Part shown: one piece after another, positions 12,015-13,072 of the stretch
Layout: each line of letters begins with the position of its first letter
Numbering within the stretch: position 1 is the stretch's first letter
NCBI GenBank assembly: GCA_002308315.1
Contig: DBWE01000105.1
Span: 9,155 to 22,226 of the forward strand
Direction: 5' to 3'
Length of the DNA: 13,072 nucleotides
From: Clostridiales bacterium UBA1246
Lineage (GTDB): Bacteria; Bacillota; Clostridia; Oscillospirales; Oscillospiraceae
Program-made: the position numbers and the translations under genes
The notes under the pieces: model-generated
Told to the model about the DNA's origin: nothing
Database searches by the model: none
Seen by the model: the letters and a program-made list of their open reading frames with translations, nothing else

Positions 12015-13072
12015 GTGAGTGTTCTGGAAATAACCGGCGGCAGACCGCTGAAGGGAACGATCAGGATACAGGGCGCGAAGAACAGCGCCCTGCCCATACT
12101 CGCCGCCTCGGTCACGGCGGAAGGCGTCAGCGTGATACGCAACTGTCCCGAGCTGACGGACGTGGAAACGACGATAAGGATACTGCGGCATATCGGCTGC
12201 GAGGTATGGAAGGACGGAGGAGCGCTGTACATAGACTCCTCAAGGCCCATACGCCCGGAGATCCCGGACTCGCTGATGAGCGAGCTTCGCTCGTCGGTGA
12301 TATTTCTCGGCGCGCTCCTGGCGCGCTCCGGAGAAGCCTGGATATCGCACCCCGGAGGCTGCGAGCTGGGGCCCAGGCCGATAGACCTGCATCTCGCCGC
12401 CCTCCGCGCCCTCGGCGCGGAGATCGAGGACAGCGGCGGCAGACTGATATGCCGTGCCCGCAGACTGGCCGGAGGACGGATAGACCTGCCGTTCCCGAGC
12501 GTCGGCGCGACGGAGAACGCGATGCTGGCGGCGGGAAGGGCAGACGGGATGACGGTGATCACCAACGCCGCCAGAGAGCCGGAAATAGAGGATCTGCAGA
12601 ACTATCTGATCGCCTCCGGAGTGAGAGCCGCGGGAGCGGGGAGCTCGGTGATACACGTTTGCGGAGCCGAAAAAGGGCGGATACACGGCGCGGAGCACAG
12701 AGTGATATCCGACCGCATAGCGGCGGCCACGTTCCTTTCGGCCTGCGCGGGAGCGGGCGGGGAGATCACCCTGTACGATACCGAGCCGGGACATTATACC
12801 GCCGTTCTGCGCAGCCTCAGGGAAACGGGCTGCGAGCTGGAGACGGGAGAGGGCACGGTCAGGATAAAAAGCACGGGACGCCTGAAGGCGCCCCGGCCGG
12901 TGACGACGAAGCCGTATCCCGGCTTTCCCACCGACGCGCAGCCTCCGCTGACGGCTGCGCTGCTCCGGGCGGAGGGCACGGCCGTTTTCGTTGAGAACAT
13001 CTTTCAGAACCGTTACCGTCACGCGGATGAGCTCAGACTCATGGGAGCGGATATAAAGACGGAGGGAAAGAC
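12015..13072 (+). CDS. murA: UDP-N-acetylglucosamine 1-carboxyvinyltransferase MurA (3' end outside window)
   Basis: MurA transfers enolpyruvate from phosphoenolpyruvate to UDP-GlcNAc, the first committed step of peptidoglycan synthesis, in the cytoplasm. The visible 352 residues cover about five sixths of a normal 420-residue enzyme; the frame is still open at the window end. Motifs are GAKNSALPILAAS (20-32, K22), LRSSVIFLGA (91-100), the active-site loop HPGGCELGPRPIDLH (112-126) with catalytic cysteine C116, the target of fosfomycin in other bacteria, and in the C-terminal half YPGFPTD (conserved aspartate) and ENIFQNRYRH. The GTG at 12015 is chosen because GGAGG (12003-12007) is 7 nt upstream; an in-frame ATG at 11997 has no properly spaced site and would add six residues. 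It could be either of the two MurA paralogues found in many Bacillota. It lies 71 nt after murG, where many relatives carry murC, murB or divIB. Confidence 0.96.
   Translation, partial: MSVLEITGGRPLKGTIRIQGAKNSALPILAASVTAEGVSVIRNCPELTDVETTIRILRHIGCEVWKDGGALYIDSSRPIRPEIPDSLMSELRSSVIFLGALLARSGEAWISHPGGCELGPRPIDLHLAALRALGAEIEDSGGRLICRARRLAGGRIDLPFPSVGATENAMLAAGRADGMTVITNAAREPEIEDLQNYLIASGVRAAGAGSSVIHVCGAEKGRIHGAEHRVISDRIAAATFLSACAGAGGEITLYDTEPGHYTAVLRSLRETGCELETGEGTVRIKSTGRLKAPRPVTTKPYPGFPTDAQPPLTAALLRAEGTAVFVENIFQNRYRHADELRLMGADIKTEGK

Noticed and set aside
1..13072. CRISPR arrays, insertion sequences, tRNA or rRNA genes, phage or defence genes
   Set aside because: No periodic repeats with spacers, transposase or integrase motifs, terminal inverted repeats or tRNA-like folds were found; the window is a core housekeeping region.

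Overview
The window reads as a chromosomal segment of a GC-rich member of the Bacillota, most likely of the class Clostridia (gut-type Oscillospirales or Christensenellales would fit). This rests on the division and cell wall (dcw) gene order starting with mraZ-rsmH-ftsL, a class B penicillin-binding protein with two C-terminal PASTA domains, a MurE with the DNPR signature of meso-diaminopimelate ligases, purine-rich Shine-Dalgarno sites, and clostridial-style sequence variants in MurG and FtsW. Codon use is GC-rich but strongly favours ATA for isoleucine. The genus cannot be named from the sequence alone.

Layout. Left part, minus strand: the first 41 codons of a PLP-dependent aminotransferase of the aspartate aminotransferase type run off the left edge (1-125), with its own promoter at 167-195. 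An intrinsic terminator (206-256) separates it from a stand-alone hydantoinase/oxoprolinase family ATPase (HyuA-like, 294-2327), which has its own sigma-A-type promoter (2354-2382). Both genes look monocistronic. Middle: a divergent intergenic region of about 450 bp (2328-2776) holds the two outward promoters, a pair of TTGTCAACA direct repeats and, just before mraZ, a ladder of MraZ-box-like sequences with 10-bp period that overlaps the predicted transcript start and the mraZ ribosome binding site.

Right part, plus strand: one tightly packed operon of nine genes runs to the right edge: mraZ, rsmH, an ftsL-like gene, ftsI/spoVD-type PBP, murE, mraY, ftsW/spoVE-type SEDS polymerase, murG, and murA (truncated by the window end). 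Gaps range from a 4-nt overlap to 83 nt, and no intrinsic terminator is visible inside. Functionally, MurA and MurE act on the cytoplasmic UDP-precursor, MraY and MurG make lipid I and lipid II, and the SEDS protein and PBP polymerise and cross-link it at the septum, where the FtsL-like protein would act as regulator. MraZ probably controls the operon, and RsmH methylates 16S rRNA. murF, murD, murC and murB are absent from the visible cluster.

No mobile element, CRISPR array, tRNA or rRNA is seen, and I find no convincing new biological system. The main points of interest are the mraZ operator layout, a substitution in a very conserved MurE motif, the reduced set of mur ligases in the cluster, and the orphan HyuA-like gene next door.
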